NCBI RefSeq assembly: GCF_000374465.1
Contig: NZ_KB894528.1
Coordinates: 857,127 to 921,126, forward strand
DNA: 64,000 nt
Direction: 5' to 3'
Origin: Ahrensia kielensis DSM 5890
GTDB taxonomy: Bacteria > Pseudomonadota > Alphaproteobacteria > Rhizobiales > Rhizobiaceae
The position numbers and the translations under genes were made by a program. Below are positions 62,923 to 64,000 of this stretch, piece after piece (within the stretch, counting starts at the first letter, position 1; each line of letters starts with the position of its first letter). The notes beneath the pieces were generated by a model that saw nothing but the letters and a program-made list of their open reading frames with translations, had not been told where the DNA came from and did not search any database.

Positions 62923-64000
62923 TTACTGCCAGCTTTTGATCAACTCATCATATGAAACTGTTTCGCCTTGCGGCTTTTCATTTTCAATTTTTGGTTTTGG
63001 TGAGCCAGGCTCAGCAAGCCAGAAGTCAGCACCTTTTTCTTCGTTCAGCTTAGGACCAAGATCGCCCTGAACGCCTGCGCGTTCCAAACGAGAAAGTACT
63101 TTTTCCTGTGCTTCACAAAGGCTATCCAATGCACCCTGCGCAGTTTTCGCGCCTGACATTGCATCACCAATGTTCTGCCACCAAAGCTGTGCGAGTTTCG
63201 GGTAATCTGGAACGTTAGTACCAGTTGGAGACCACTGAACACGCGCTGGTGAACGGTAGAATTCAACCAAACCGCCAAGCTTGTCAGCTCGTTCACTGAA
63301 GTGATCTGACTGGATTGTTGATTCACGAATGAATGTTAGTCCAACATCAGATTTTTTCACGTCTACAGTTTTTGACGTCACGAACTGTGCATAGAGCCAA
63401 GCAGCTTTTGCACGGTCAACCGGTGTTGATTCCATGAGTGTCCATGAACCAGCATCCTGATAACCAATCTTCGTGCCTTCTTTCCAGTAAACACCATGCG
63501 GTGAAGGTGCCATACGCCATTTTGGCGTACCATCTTCATTCATGACTGGAAGACCAGGTTTCACTGTGTCAGCTGTAAAGGCTGTGTACCAGAACATTTG
63601 CTGGGCAACATTACCCTGCGCAGGAATTGGGCCAGCTTCACCAAATGTCATACCCATAGCTTCAGGTGGTGAGTATTTGTTGAGCCAGTCAATTGCTTTT
63701 TCAACAGCATAAACAGCAGCTGGAGAGTTAGTTGCGCCGCCACGTGCGACACAAGAACCAACAGGCTGTGAGTTTTCGTTTACGCGAATACCCCATTCAT
63801 CAACAGGAAGACCGTTTGGTTCGCCCACATCGCCCATGCCTGCCATAGACATCCATGCGTCAGTGTAACGCCATCCTAGTGATGGGTCTTTTTTACCATA
63901 GTCCATATTGCCATAGACTTTGCTATCAATGCCCATATGCGAAAGATCGCGGCCTGTGAAGAATTCTGCGATGTCTTCATAAGCAGACCAGTTGACCGGA
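62923..64000 (-). CDS. ABC transporter substrate-binding protein, probable glycerol-type (GlpV-like), 5' end outside window
   Basis: The frame is open to the right edge; the ATG at 63936 is internal because coding sequence continues upstream (VNWSAYEDIAEFFTGRDLSH). About 359 residues of the C-terminal part are visible. YGNMDYGKKDPSLGWRYTDA, DEWGIRVNENSQPVGSCVA and QVYWKEG-like HGVYWKEGTKIGYQDAGS resemble the long binding proteins of rhizobial GlpSTPQUV glycerol transporters. Ligand not certain; the rest of the transporter should lie to the right. Confidence 0.8.
   Translation of the reverse strand, partial: PVNWSAYEDIAEFFTGRDLSHMGIDSKVYGNMDYGKKDPSLGWRYTDAWMSMAGMGDVGEPNGLPVDEWGIRVNENSQPVGSCVARGGATNSPAAVYAVEKAIDWLNKYSPPEAMGMTFGEAGPIPAQGNVAQQMFWYTAFTADTVKPGLPVMNEDGTPKWRMAPSPHGVYWKEGTKIGYQDAGSWTLMESTPVDRAKAAWLYAQFVTSKTVDVKKSDVGLTFIRESTIQSDHFSERADKLGGLVEFYRSPARVQWSPTGTNVPDYPKLAQLWWQNIGDAMSGAKTAQGALDSLCEAQEKVLSRLERAGVQGDLGPKLNEEKGADFWLAEPGSPKPKIENEKPQGETVSYDELIKSWQ

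Noticed and set aside
1-64000. CRISPR arrays
   Set aside because: No regularly spaced direct repeats were noticed on reading through the window.

Overview
The window is a chromosomal segment of an alphaproteobacterium, most likely of the Hyphomicrobiales (Rhizobiales), with moderate GC content. This rests on gene families and neighbourhoods typical of that group: a B12-dependent ribonucleotide reductase of about 1258 residues, a thiOSGEF set combined with thiXYZ/tenA, Rnk-like proteins, a short AcoR-type regulator with an aldehyde dehydrogenase and DUF779, a conserved 219-residue membrane-anchored protein, and rhizobial-style palindromic repeats. No rRNA gene, complete tRNA gene, CRISPR array, prophage or classical insertion sequence was seen. 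Almost all of the window is metabolic and transport operons.

Layout. 1-8.3 kb: methionine gamma-lyase (cut by the left edge) and a 2-oxobutyrate-dehydrogenase-like E1 enzyme, then a tandem glycine riboswitch with a terminator controlling gcvT-gcvH-gcvP. 8.3-9.8 kb: two Rnk/GreA-C-like proteins preceded by a structured, possibly transcribed spacer. 9.8-23.1 kb: D-alanine catabolism (dadA, alr), 5-formyl-THF cyclo-ligase, then divergent amino-sugar operons (nagK-gntR-nagB-II-nagA leftward; murQ plus a sugar ABC transporter and a Gfo/Idh oxidoreductase rightward) with two matching operators between them. Together these look like use of peptidoglycan fragments. 23.2-29.1 kb: a CinA-type protein, a cysteine-free relative of CysH, gpt, a CDF transporter with a divergent MerR regulator, a YghU-type GST, a small acidic protein and a flavin monooxygenase. 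29.1-33.7 kb: nrdJ behind a 755-bp regulatory region with NrdR-box-like sites.

33.6-36 kb is the only clearly accessory stretch: a tRNA-Ser-like 3' fragment, an AT-rich DUF3800 gene, and a 400-bp unit in which a GIY-YIG nuclease gene lies between two 36-bp inverted repeats, with further palindromic repeats outside. 36.1-39.1 kb: AcoR-like regulator, aldehyde dehydrogenase, DUF779. 39.1-45.3 kb: a LysR-controlled lysine catabolic cluster in which lysine 6-dehydrogenase, an ALDH7-type dehydrogenase, an aminotransferase and a DUF1338 (HglS-type) enzyme would carry lysine to 2-hydroxyglutarate.

45.6-53.2 kb (minus strand): a ten-gene thiamine operon under a TPP riboswitch, translationally coupled through repeated ATGA overlaps, combining thiazole synthesis (ThiO/S/G/F) with pyrimidine salvage (ThiXYZ, TenA, ThiD) and ThiE. 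53.3-61.0 kb (minus): a seven-gene operon with an N-formylglutamate-amidohydrolase-like enzyme, a TRAP transporter, a glutamine-synthetase-like ligase, an aldehyde dehydrogenase and an iron-type alcohol dehydrogenase, divergent from an RpiR regulator; I infer gamma-glutamylation-dependent use of an amine or amino alcohol. The window ends with a short-chain dehydrogenase and the 3' part of a glycerol-type ABC binding protein.
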